A DNA stretch of 64,000 nt from Lytechinus variegatus. Its lineage: Eukaryota; Echinodermata; Echinoidea; Temnopleuroida; Toxopneustidae. Below the pieces are notes generated by a model. The model did not search any database, was not told the DNA's origin, and worked only from the letters and a program-made list of their open reading frames with translations. A program made the translations under genes and the position numbers. The stretch is from NCBI RefSeq assembly GCF_018143015.1, contig NC_054742.1:18273158-18337157 (forward strand). The letters are read 5' to 3'. Of the stretch, positions 33,912-44,559 are shown piece by piece. Each line of letters begins with the position of its first letter. Position 1 is the stretch's first letter.

Positions 33912-34126
33912 ATGGTCATACGCAGCAAGGGGCAGTTCCCCCCGCCCCATATTGAAAATTGAAAATTTTCACAAAATTCACCAAAAGTATGCAAGAAATC
34001 TTTCAATTCCACTTTTTAAAAGGGCAAAAGCGCCCCCAATGACAAGCTCGGTCACTTCCTCGCTCTTCTTGAAAAAGCTGCCTCCCCCCCTCCAATGAAA
34101 AATTTCTGCGTACGGCCATGGACGAC
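33906..34126. repeat. 209-bp TIR element next to the trinucleotide array
   Basis: The left end ATGGTCATACGCAG (33912) is inverted as CTGCGTACGGCCAT near 34107-34119. GACGAC occurs immediately outside both ends (33906-33911 and 34121-34126). The interior has C-tracts and no coding capacity. Confidence 0.5.
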
Positions 34127-34493
34127 GGTGATAATGATGGTTGTGGTGGTGGTCATGATAATGATTGTGATTACAATGATGATGATGATAATTGATGTCA
34201 CTTTTGCTACATGACTGCTGTTAATTATCATTATGATGGTGGTGGTGGTGATGTGTTAATGATGACGATGATGATGCTGCTGATGATACTGCTGATGCTG
34301 ATGGTGCTGCTGCTTCTGATGATGCTGCTCCTGCTGCTGCCGCTGATGATGATGATGATGCTGGTTCTGCTGCTGCTGCCGCTGATGATGATGATGATGA
34401 TGATGCTGCTGATGATGATGATGATGCTGCTGCTGATGATGATGATGATGCTGCTGATGATGATGATGCTGCTGCTGATGATGATGATGATGC

Positions 34494-34534
<41 letters not shown>

Positions 34535-34538
34535 CTGG

Positions 34539-34579
<41 letters not shown>

Positions 34580-34713
34580 ATGATGCTGCTGCTGCTGATG
34601 ATGATGATGCTGCTGATGCTGCTGCTGCTGATGATGATGATGCTGCTGCTGCTGCTGATGATGATGATGATGCTGCTGCTGCTGCTGATGATGATGATGC
34701 TGGTTCTGCTGCT

Positions 34714-34744
<31 letters not shown>

Positions 34745-34795
34745 ATGATGCTGCTGCTGCTGATGATGATGATGATGCTGATGATGATGATGATG

Positions 34796-34840
<45 letters not shown>

Positions 34841-34870
34841 ATGATGCTGCTGCTGCTGATGATGATGATG

Positions 34871-34921
<51 letters not shown>

Positions 34922-34979
34922 CTGATGCTGCTGCTGATGATGATGATGATGATGCTGCTGCTGATGATGATGATGCTGG

Positions 34980-35020
<41 letters not shown>

Positions 35021-35341
35021 CTGCTGCTGCTGATGATGATGATGCTGCTGATGATGATAATGATGCTGATGATGATGATGCTGATGATGATGATGCTGCT
35101 GATGATGATGATGACGATGATGATGAATATACGAATGATGATGATGATGACGATGATGATGATTATATCGATGATGCTGCTGCTGCTGATGATGATGATG
35201 ACGATGATGATGATGGCGGCGACGACGGCGATGATGATGATGATGATTATACCAATGATTTTGCTGATGCTGCTGATGATGTAGATGTTGATGAAGAAGC
35301 TATTGCTGCTGATGATGATTATACTGATGATGCTGCTGCTA
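34127..35341. repeat. 1.2-kb compound GAT/GCT trinucleotide array
   Basis: Alternating blocks of (GAT)3-8 and (GCT)2-11 run almost without interruption from about 34250 to 35110, then become more degenerate. Rare GGTTCT interruptions recur at 34361, 34539, 34702 and 34978, suggesting higher-order duplication. Plus-strand Met/Leu and minus-strand Ser/Ile frames (357 and 400 codons) arise because GAT/GCT has stops in only one of six frames; they are not credible proteins. Long CTG/CAG runs can form hairpins and are length-unstable (general knowledge). Confidence 0.95.
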
Positions 35342-36115
35342 ACGAGTATAGTGTATCGAGCCAAAAAAATTTGAGGAGGCAAAAAATTGTGTATGGGGCA
35401 AAATGTTATGAAAAAAAAACACTTTTGATACAAAAAATCTAATCTTTTGATCAGAAAGTAGTATCATTATTATTTCATATTTGTTCTTTTTTTTCATCCT
35501 CTTTTTTTCTTTGCCGTGAATATTAAATGTTTCCTCAATCGTGTTTCTGAAAAGGGTTATTTTCATTGCATTGTCCGTATTTGACTTGCCACAATACGTT
35601 GTTTTTATCTGATTGTTTCTCCGATATAATGACGGGAATCTTTTTTTTTTAATTTAATTTCATGATTTGTATTATATAGAGCTATCTGCCATCGAACAGT
35701 CGATTGCTAAAATAAAGCTTTGTTGAAGCTCATATTAAAGCACAGTAGAATGCAATGCTTTTTGTTGGAAGCGTTCTATAAATATATTGTTATCAATGTT
35801 ATCATGAACAATTTTATGCTTTGCATTGGTAATGATTTAAAGCTGAGAGACAAAAAATGGCCACATTTAGTTATTAATGAAACAGAGTTTTTAGGCAATA
35901 GCTGCAATGTGTTGGTATATTGAAATATACCTTTAAGTGCACTCTTCTCTACATGTTTTGACAAACTTCCTGTTTATGTAGGCAAAATGACCAATAATAA
36001 AGCACCACACTTTCATTTTTTCATCACATACACCAGAGTATTTTCTTTGTTGAATTTGACCACATTAACTGAATAAAAAAAATATTTGCTTTTTCTTTCC
36101 AATTGCGTTATATAT
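35342..36115. other. AT-rich spacer
   Basis: I see no gene or recognisable repeat in this stretch. Confidence 0.4.
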
Positions 36116-36730
36116 ACCCGAGGGGCCACTTTCATTCACGAGTGGATACCATGCGGGACCATAGGGTCTCGAAAAGCACCCTAAACACGTATTTTCCATG
36201 TACTGAAAATGCACCCCTTAACACGCATTGGCGTGTAAAACCATACCCTTAACAAGTATTTGAAACAGAACGATTGTATTGGCAAGTATTCCCTGATTGA
36301 ACCCCTAAACGAGTACAGTTTTACCTTTACCTACATCGTACAGCCCCACCTCCGATCCCACACCTCTCGCAAACCGTACTCTGAACACGTAGTGTTGACT
36401 CTTGGGGCAAAAAGTACATCATTTATAAAACATTTTAGTCTTAATATTTTATACCCTCGCAAATTTGATCCTAAACACGTAGCTTCCTAGGGAAAATATA
36501 TACCTTTTTTCAATATTTTAGTGTTTTTTGACACCCTTATAATAATAATAATACATAACATTTATACGGCGCTTACTATACTGTTGTTTCTAAGCGCACT
36601 GTGTTCTGTTTATGGCTTGTACTTGGGTAAAAAAAGTGTGCCCTATCTTGAAAAAGATATCCTTTTACGTGTGTTTTTTGGGGGGTCGAGCATGGTATCC
36701 ACTCGTCAATGTAATGCCTAGGCCCCCGGG
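36116..36730. mobile_element. CCCGGG-ended transposon, copy 2, with nested insertion
   Basis: It aligns with copy 1 (14047-14608) through CGAGTGGATACCATGCG, the CCCCTAAAC motifs and the inverted CATGGTATCCACTCGTCAAT end. No clear target duplication is visible. Near 36540-36637 it carries an (AAT)n-bordered insert with CGGCGCTTACTATACTG that copies 1 and 3 lack; the CACGTTACGTAGGTAAC part of copy 1 is replaced. Confidence 0.7.
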
Positions 36731-37184
36731 TCAAGATATCTGCCCGCTGGCGAGGAATTTTTAGATTAGAACGAGGGATATCATAAGGAAAGTGGATAAA
36801 TATGTAGGTAGAGAGAACAGACAAAGATGAACAGAGGGAGAGACAGATACAGTGAGAGGGGAGGGGAGAGGGATGACAGGGGGTTCGGAGAAAGATAGAG
36901 GAATATATGGAAGAGGGGTAGGAGGAGGAGGGAGATGAGGAAAGTGGATGGGGCCAAGGAATTTGTGAATGGTAATTTTCATTTAGGTCTTCCAAGGGGA
37001 TATATATATCTTCTTCGACACAACTCCACCATGGAGCATCACCATTAACTGCTCCAGTGGCAAAACATATTGGATTCGGTGGCGAATACAGGATTTGTGG
37101 TAATGATATCTGCCTTTTTCAGAATAATATACAAGTACCAATATTTTTTTCGAAGCGCAGCTAATCACCAAAGCTAAAATGGCA
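36731..37184. repeat. Purine-rich tract and spacer
   Basis: 36780-36960 is a degenerate GA/GGGAGA-rich tract that yields Pro/Ser/Leu-rich minus-strand frames. The rest shows nothing gene-like. Confidence 0.5.
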
Positions 37185-37665
37185 AAACAAAAGGCCTATT
37201 GCCCTCATTGTTTGGTTCTGTTTATCAAATGAGAGGAACAATTTAAGACAAGTTTCATCAAATTCGGTTAAACAATAAGCAAGTTAGGGACGTTTAAAAT
37301 GTCTTTTTGTACTTTTATGGGGATCCCCAAATTGGCAAACTTGCTTAAAAGTGGCTAATTTGTGAACAACTCTCAATTTGTTTTGTACAAAAAAAAATAA
37401 GATTTCCCCCTTTATTTTGAATATTTCACATTGTCCCCTTACCTTAACATAATTATGCGGTGTCCAAAAAAAATTCCCATGGCATAATTATAGTTAGGCT
37501 CAGAAGGAGGCAAGATGAAAATTTGAGGACCCCCATAGAAAGTAGAATACTCTTTAAACGTCCCTGAATTGCTCATTTCTTAACCGATTTTGATGAAAAT
37601 TATTTTAAATTGTTCCTCCCATTTTACTCTTTCAACAACATTGCTTGTCTTCTTGGGTTTTGATT
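37185..37665. repeat. Foldback MITE, arms of about 80 bp
   Basis: GAGAGGAACAATTTAAGAC...AACAATAAGCAAGTTAGGGACGTTTAAA (37225-37302) is mirrored by TTTAAACGTCCCTGAATTGC...TTAAATTGTTCCTCCCATTT (37553-37625). The interior is non-coding. Confidence 0.6.
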
Positions 37666-37675
37666 TCCCTTAAAG

Positions 37676-37988
37676 GGATGATCCAGGCTGGAGATATTTA
37701 TATCTCAAAATTCACTAAGCAAAATACTAAAAATTTGATTAAAATCGGATAACAAAGTTATTGAATTTTAAAGATTTGCATTATTCCGGTGAAACAGATC
37801 TAGGCATGCCTTCTTGAATATTCATTAGGTGGGCTTATATGATTATCCCCACTTCTTTTTTGTATTTAATATATGACATTAGGTTTATTCAATGTTTTTC
37901 TACCAAGAACTATAACAATTGGATAGGCAACTGATTAAGTGCATTGGTTATTTATTGCCGCAACTTATTTCATCATAATGGAGACAAA
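37676..37988. repeat. MITE of the TTAAAGGGATG family, copy 2
   Basis: The left end TTAAAGGGATGATCCAGG and the interior (AAATCGGATAACAAAG, CCGGTGAAACAGATCTAGGC) match the copy at 7610-7965. The right end merges into the duplicated segment that begins near 37989. Confidence 0.5.
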
Positions 37989-38170
37989 TGAATAAATTAT
38001 GATTTCATGTAATAACATAAGTAAAGGGAAAGTAGGGATATTTAAAATTATTTCATATAGACGTAAAAATTTCCTTTATCCCTTCTATCTATCTTTCTTT
38101 TTTTCTTTCTTTCTGATTTTCCTTTGTTTGATATTCCATTTTTTTGTTAATATTTATATTTTAAGACACA
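37989..38170 (+). repeat. Duplicated segment holding the empty target site
   Basis: GAATAAATTATGATTTCATG...GGGATATTTAAAATTATTTCATATAGACGTAAAAATT... is repeated at 38195-38265 plus 39509-39640. This copy is uninterrupted at ATTATTTCATATAGACG, where the second copy holds the 1.24-kb element. Confidence 0.8.
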
Positions 38171-38271
38171 GCATTTACACATGTATGACAAAATGAATAA
38201 ATTATGATTTCATGTAATAACAGCATAAGAAAAAGGAAAGTGGGGATATTTAAAATTATTTTTATGGTGCC

Positions 38272-38466
38272 GGGTAAAAATGGCAGAGGTAAAAATAGCA
38301 GAGGTAAAAATGGCAGAGGTAATAATGGCAGAGGTAAAAATAGCAGAGGTAAAAATGGCAGAGGTAATAATGGCAGAGGTAAAACTGGCAGAGGTATAAA
38401 TGGCAAAGGTAATAATGGCAGAGGTAAAAATGGCAGAGGTAATAATGGCAGAGGCAAAATTGACAG
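38272..38466 (+). repeat. 15-bp minisatellite (GGTAAAAATGGCAGA)n, left arm
   Basis: About 13 units with variants GGTAATAATGGCAGA and GGTAAAAATAGCAGA. Frames through it are Gly/Lys/Asn/Arg repeats and not genes. The inverted counterpart lies at 39330-39500. Confidence 0.9.
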
Positions 38467-38945
38467 AGTTAAAGATCATGACATGCCAAACTAATTATAA
38501 TGTAAACACCAATGTGCGCTACCATTAAAACAATGAAATAGACGAGTTCATGATTTCTTTGAACCACTTGCATAACTTGGATAGCAGAAAAATAACAAAA
38601 CTTTCTGTTATAAACGTAATTTTTCATATTTCAACATCATAATGGATCCGACTGAATATTGATATGATACGTATATAGTTTAATGTAAAGGATATAGCAA
38701 CTATTGTTCTTTTTTTCAGAGTAATACCTCATTGCAGCTAGTCCAGGTGGATATCAGGTTCTTTAAATGGCTTCTATGGCAACGGTTGCCGCATGAATTT
38801 TGAAATGTGTAATAATAATAATATTTGAAATCTATATAGCGCATAATAGTCAAAAGACTCTCTATGCGCTTTACAAAATACATTAAATCAGGGATTTAAA
38901 TTTATAGCTGTTTGTATGGTACCATTCTATCGACCTGTTTTGAAA

Positions 38946-39254
38946 GGGAAATTCACCTTGACAAATGGTTTACTGTGAAAATAGCAGAAAAAATATATAT
39001 TGGCGATAGTTTGCGGAAAACCCATCGAAGATTAAGAAAGTTATTAGAAGTTTGAATTTTTGATCTGTGACGTCAGATACTATAGTAACTTAAATCGGTG
39101 GTTCATGACTGCTAATAAAAAATCTTTCAGGAGCGGATGTGAAATTATTTGTATGTTAATATACTTAAGGTAAAATTAAAACTATTTTCATCTTTGATGG
39201 ATCCCCTATAAAACCCTCATAAACTTTATGTCAGTGTGAATTTCCCCTTTAATT
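38946..39254. repeat. AAAGGGGAAATTCACC-ended MITE nested in the minisatellite element
   Basis: The left end GAAAGGGAAATTCACCTTGAC is inverted as GTCAGTGTGAATTTCCCCTTT at the right, followed by AA. The related, better-preserved copy at 53910-54389 has TTAA on both sides. Confidence 0.6.
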
Positions 39255-39640
39255 AGAAGAGCGATTTGAAATGAGAAGGTCGTGCGTGTAAGTCCAGGAA
39301 AAAAAATAACAGCTCAAGTGTTATCATTTTTACCTCAGCAATTTATACCTCTGCCAGTATTGCTTCTGCCATTATTACTGCTACTATTTATTCCTCTGCC
39401 ATTTTTACTGTTGCCATTTTTACCTTTGCCATTTTTACCTCTGCCATTTTTACCTCTGCCAATTTTACCTTTGCCATTTTTACCCGTCTGCCATTTTTAC
39501 ACTGAGCCTATTTTTATATAGACGTAAAAATTCCTTTATCTCTTCTTTCTTTCTTTCTTTTTCTATTTATTTTTTTTTATTTCTTTCTGATTTTACTTTG
39601 TTTAATATTCATTTTTTTTGTTAATATTTTTAATTTTTAT

Positions 39641-40243
39641 AGTAAAGCTATAACTACACTTATAAGCAGTTTCAATGTCAATGCAATGGGTCTTAATTCA
39701 TCAATCCTAGGTGGGTAAGACTTTTGCACAGGTATAATTTCCGCATATTTTCACATTTCAGGGGAAATACCCAATTCAAAGCTGCAATATATTACATTTG
39801 CCAACGGTGTACTTAAAAACTAACTCTACAGAAAACTCACTAATTAGGCCTATTCGAACTGGCAAATCGTTATTAGAGACGCTTGCTTTTTGCAATTTTA
39901 TTTTCCATAATAAATTGATAAAGTCGAACAACATGGCATTGATAAGGAGATAGCAAATATGCAGGTAACAAATCTTTATTGAGTTATATAGGTGTATCTG
40001 AAATTATCTACAAAAAGTTTAATAATTTAGCATGTAGGCCTATATAGTTAGTAGCTTCTTTCAAAATTATCACCATTATCAGCATGATCAGTAGGAAGGC
40101 CTGGGATACTGATGGTTGGCTGGTCTTGAGGGCCATTAGTAAGCAATTTTATCTTACCCTATACCAGTTCGCAGTGTTCTGATTCTTCAATTTACAAACT
40201 CTTTTATTATTATTCGGGTGCTAAAGTATCTATGTGCAATGTA
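39641..40243. other. AT-rich spacer
   Basis: No gene or clear repeat is seen. Confidence 0.4.
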
Positions 40244-40735
40244 TGATGAAAATGACATGGATTTTTAATGTTTGGGAGCAAGTCTACGGAACCATTCTCA
40301 GTTTAGACGGTATTATCAGACTTTTGTTCGTTTTAGCCGCATTTTTGTTTCACGCCAACTAGCAACATGCACTGACGGTTTAAAAACGAGCACAGGACCC
40401 CATATATTTGTTTATGATTTAACGTCTTCAGAATAAATTCCTCTACAAATATAGAGAGTAGGATGAAAATGACATGGATTTTGAGTGTTTAGGAGCAGAA
40501 CTAAAGAAGTATTCGCATTCTAGACGGTATTAGTCTTATGCATGTTTTCGGCGCATTATAGTCAGGTGATTTTCAAGCCACTCTCGCAAAAATTTGGACG
40601 GATAGTCTAAAAAACGAGCACATAATGGACCCCATATTTTCAACTTATACACCTACGCTATGCATTCCTTTACAATTTTCCCGATTTATTTTGATGAAAG
40701 TGACATGCATTTTGAATAAAGTGCAGCTTAAACTA
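40244..40735 (+). repeat. Tandem repeat of about 220 bp, ~2.2 copies
   Basis: GATGAAAATGACATGGATTTT starts at 40244 and 40462, and a partial third copy (GATGAAAGTGACATGCATTTT) at 40693. The units also share TAGACGGTATTA and AACGAGCACA...GACCCCATAT. Non-coding. Confidence 0.65.
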
Positions 40736-40854
40736 TACCTTTCCTTTTTTAGATTTTTGAGTACATTCACGTCTTATGAAGATTTTTTTTTTTGAAGTTC
40801 TGCTATGCACGTTCTTGTCAAAATAATGAGGGCGCTGCTGACTCGATCCAAATA

Positions 40855-40889
<35 letters not shown>

Positions 40890-40930
40890 ACAGAGTAAAG
40901 ATAATACTCAATTTTTTTTATATATATAGA
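40855..40930. repeat. (TA)n microsatellite
   Basis: About 29 bp of TA repeats at 40857-40887, then a diverged copy of ATATATAGATAGAGTAAAGAT with the flank repeated (GACAGAGTAAAGATAATACTCAA and GATAGAGTAAAGATGATACTCAA). Confidence 0.85.
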
Positions 40931-41044
40931 TAGAGTAAAGATGATACTCAATTGGGGAATTCGTGAGGTCTAAGAGTGGCATATAGGCCTAATTCTTTTG
41001 ATTGCGCAACATTTCATATCATTCAAATACGGCGACTTTGAAGA

Positions 41045-42680
41045 TACATGAATAAAAAACTGTTTTGTGCCTTTGTTGATTTTAAGAAGGCTTTTGATTC
41101 GATAAGTAGAAACAAACTTTGGCACAAACTAATCAGCAATGGCATCAATGGTAAAATCTTGATCACTATTTCAAACCTGTATAAAAAAGCAAAATCGTGT
41201 GTCAAACATCCAAGTGGTTTTATTTCTGATATTTTCCCGAGTCAGGTTGGAGTAAGACAGGGAGATAACCTCTCTCCACTCCTCTTTGCTCTTTATTTGA
41301 ATGATATGGAAACAGAACTGTTCAGTAAATATAATGGCCTCACTGCTCTTTCAGACTTAATTGAAAATGAAGTTGATTTTGATGATATTGTGATTTATTT
41401 AAAATTAAATACGTTGTTATATGCTGATGATACTATTATTATGGCTGAAAGTAAAGATGATCTCCAGACTGCTCTAAATGCATTTGAAACCTATTGTACT
41501 GACTGGGATCTCACAGTAAATGTTAAGAAAACAAAAGTCATGGTCTTTTCAAAGGGTAGAATTAGGAAAATACCAGAATTCACTTTCCGAAATGAAAAAA
41601 TTGAGGTTGTTTTTGAATACAAGTATTTGGGTATTATATTTAATTATAATGGAAATTTTAGTAAAGCAAAAAAATATCTCTATGACCAGGCAACTAGGGC
41701 TATGTATGCTCTCATAAGTAAATCTAGAAACTTAAACCTCTCTATTGATATTCAGTTAAATTTATTTGATTCTCTGGTTGTACCAATTCTTTTGTATGGT
41801 TGTGAAATTTTGGGTCATGAAAATAATTCTCTGATTGAAAAACTCCACTTAAGATATTGTAAATCTATTTTACGAGTTAAAAAATCTACCCCTAACTGTG
41901 TGGTATATGGAGAGCTTGGTAGGTTCCCATTAGACATTTATATTAAAAGTAGAGTAGTTTCTTGTTGGTATAGACTAGTTACTAGCGATTTATGTAGGAC
42001 ATCTAGTATTATTTATAAGCTTTTGTATTCTCTTAGTGCTGATAACAAATTTCATTCTAACTGGCTTTTGTTTGTGAAGCATGTTCTTGAATGTAATGGA
42101 TATTCCTTTGCTTGGCTGAACCAAAGAATTGACTTTATATCTAGTTTTAAGAAACGCCTACTTCAAAGACTAAAAGATCAATTTTGTCAAGGATGGTCTT
42201 CAGATATTAATAGCTCCAGTTCATGCTCGAACTATCGTATCTTCAAAACTACCCATAAACTAGAGAAGTACTTGATAACTCTTCCCCCCCTCTCTTTTCT
42301 ATTATTTATGCAAATTTAGAACTGGCAATTCCAGAATACCAATTGTGACTGGTAGATATGACAATACTGAAAGGATAAATAGAGTATGTACTTTGTGCAA
42401 CTCCGGAATAGGAGACGAGTTCCACTACATTTTTATTTGTAGTAAGTTTGAACAAGAAAGAAACTCACTTCTTGGTACTCATTTTATAAATTATGACAAT
42501 ATTCACAAAATGTATTCTCTCTTTAATTCTACGGAAATACCAATCATTAAAAACCTGGCTGTCTTCACCAAATTGGTGATAAATGCATTTAAATAACTTA
42601 ATAAGTACATGTGTATAACCGTGATATTACACATACTGTTTTAAATGAAGTTTTCAATTTTATTTGTTAAGTAGATCATT

Positions 42681-42725
<45 letters not shown>

Positions 42726-43022
42726 GTCTAGTTTGATGGAACAGCACTCAGTTTTATAGTTATCACTCTTTATGTATCTTGCCATGTTTATTATCGTTTA
42801 TACTTCACTTGTCATGCTGCTGTGAATGACCCCTGAGCCCACCCACACATGACCTCTCCACTATGATTATCATTGCTTGATTCCACATCGACCTCTTGCT
42901 CCAGTGTGGAAGGTATGAGTGGGCTGCCTGAGAGGTTATGTTATTTCATTTGTTGTATCCTTGTACACCCCTTCGGGGTTTTATTTGAAGGATCGTTAAT
43001 AAATTTGAAACTTGAAACTTGA
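41045..43022 (+). mobile_element. 5'-truncated non-LTR retrotransposon (LINE) insertion
   Basis: The element starts abruptly inside the reverse-transcriptase domain, with an in-frame TGA at 41039 in the flank. It runs through the C-terminal zinc-knuckle region and ends in a 3' UTR that closes with short TTGAAAC repeats (43005-43022). A homopolymer of about 35 A at 42687-42721 lies inside and not at the end. It may be a slipped A-tract in the 3' UTR, or the tail of the coding part with a second element's tail following. A convincing target duplication is not visible. Confidence 0.75.
41048..42596 (+). pseudogene. LINE reverse transcriptase, 5'-truncated and frameshifted
   Basis: The 41048-42319 frame (423 codons) carries the reverse-transcriptase motifs FVDFKKAFDSI (first catalytic Asp), GVRQGDNLSPLLFALYLND and LLYADDTIIM (catalytic YADD), then the thumb region KTKVMVFSKG and YLGIIFN. 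The C7 tract near 42284-42290 shifts the frame. The true continuation is in another frame up to TAA at 42596, with RVCTLCNSGIGDEFHYIFIC, a CCHC-like knuckle typical of L1/I/Jockey-type ORF2 C termini. The endonuclease domain is missing. The copy is dead but looks fairly young, because only one frameshift is seen. Confidence 0.9.
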
Positions 43023-43483
43023 AGTCCCGTAGAAAAAAACAAACAACAAGCACATGAACCTATAGTTAGCCTAAAGAATCACGAACCTATTCTCTATCTA
43101 GTAAAATAAACGTCTGCTAAAACTGGGAACTGACTAGTCCTACAGAGAGGCAAGTTACTTAGTCAAGTGCAAGGCGAACCACATTATGATCTTAGTTCTG
43201 ATAAGTAATCACGGTATGATACCCTATATGTTTAGTTCGTTCTTTTGTCTTCATGGTCTTGTCTAATTTATTATAGGTTGTTTATTTATTCATGTTATAA
43301 TTACGATCTTATCGTGATATTTGTCACCAGCCATTTCTCGTGGATGTGAGTGCACTTGATTTGGGTATGTAGCTCTTGTGCAATTACAATAATGGTATCA
43401 CAAAACTGTGATAATCTATTATGGACTAGTGTATGTAAAAATTGCACGTGTATTTTAATGGTAATGCCTAATGTATGGTAGTG
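43023..43483. other. Spacer
   Basis: No gene or clear repeat is seen. Confidence 0.4.
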
Positions 43484-43942
43484 GATCGTATTACCGAACA
43501 CTTTTCATTAATTTGATCATATTAAACACATTATTCCAATAAAATTCACCAAACTTTCACCATAAATACACAAATACCTACAAAATATAAATATGCAGAA
43601 ATTTTGCCGAAATTGTTTTTCATTTTTACGACATCAGCTTCCAATCGGACCCCTCTTCGCAAGTGAAATATTTTGGTCACTTGAAAAGGTATCGTATTAC
43701 CGAACGTGTGTTTTCTATGGGAAAAGTTGGGCAAACAACAAAGTCACTCATGAGCTATTTTGACCATATTTTATTGTTTTGAGGATATAAAGACTTCGAA
43801 ATTGTGTTTTTGATAACTTTTCATCATTTTTCTATTTAAGTTCCCTTTAGGAAGTTGCAAAGGTTTGAGCGTATTTGATTATTTTCTGACGCATATGATG
43901 CGCGCGTTCGGTAATACAAGGCCGGTCGGTAATACAATCACT
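43484..43942. repeat. Inverted-repeat element with GTATTACCGAAC motifs
   Basis: TCGTATTACCGAAC occurs at 43488 and 43691, and inverted forms GTTCGGTAATACAAGG and GGTCGGTAATACAATCAC at 43907-43940. The paired termini suggest a small MITE. Boundaries are approximate. Confidence 0.45.
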
Positions 43943-44559
43943 ATACGTCATCAATGGCTAGATATTATGAACTGGGCACTTATTCAATGAACAAGGTTAT
44001 AATATAACCTTGTTCTCAGTTATATCTCCATGTGTGGCAAAATAAGGGTGGCAATGTTTGGCTTATTTTCTCTTTTTCTTTGGGGCAAATGCTTGATTTT
44101 TTTACACTGACAGTTTTCATTACACCTATTATTCATAGGATGGGGGGTCAGGGCCCGTATTCCATAAACGAGATAAGCATGCTTAAGTCAAAAATCTAAG
44201 CATTTTGTCTTATTTTTCTGTCTAAGACAAAACTCTTAGCCAAAACGCGTATTCCATAAAGAATTGGCTAAGAATTTTGTCTTAGAATTTGGCTAAGAGG
44301 TTTTGCGCAACTAAGACAGACATAGGGTGAATGGCTAAGTAACTTTTCTTAAAACTGCAGAGTCTGTATTTCATAAATACAACATGGCTAAGAATTTAGC
44401 CCTAACTTTAAGACAGCTGTGAGTTGTCTTAATTGTATTAGTTTCAAGGTAATTCAGCCAACAAAATTTTTAGAATTTATACCTATATTGCATTTCGAGC
44501 TCCTGCCTCATTTTTAAAACCGATTTTCATGAAATTTTGAACACACATTGGTCTTAAGG

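Larger units (their letters stand above)
38257..39517. mobile_element. 1.24-kb transposon whose TIRs are a 15-bp minisatellite, 9-bp target duplication
   Basis: The element (38266-39508) is flanked by perfect 9-bp repeats TATTTTTAT (38257-38265 and 39509-39517). Its left end is 13 or so tandem copies of a 15-bp unit GGTAAAAATGGCAGA (38272-38466). Its right end carries the inverted units (39330-39500). Terminal bases GGTGCCGGGTAAAAATGG and GGCTCAGTGTAAAAATGG are related. A 9-bp duplication is typical of Mutator-like elements. A TTAA-family MITE (about 38948-39252) and an (AAT)n repeat (38812-38890) are nested inside. There is no transposase. Confidence 0.8.

Noticed and set aside
34211..35433. 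Two very long ORFs (357 codons plus strand, 400 codons minus strand)
   Set aside because: They are translations of the GAT/GCT trinucleotide array (Met/Leu and Ser/Ile) and exist only because the repeat lacks stops in five frames.
36576..36995. 139-codon minus-strand ORF
   Set aside because: It spans a GA-rich tract and the end of a CCCGGG-type transposon; composition is Pro/Ser/Leu from simple sequence.
38272..38466. CRISPR-like regular repeat
   Set aside because: Units are contiguous 15-mers without spacers, and the context is eukaryotic.
38161..38494. Gly/Lys/Asn/Arg or Leu/Pro repeat proteins
   Set aside because: They are translations of the 15-bp minisatellite, and the frames end at the edge of the array.
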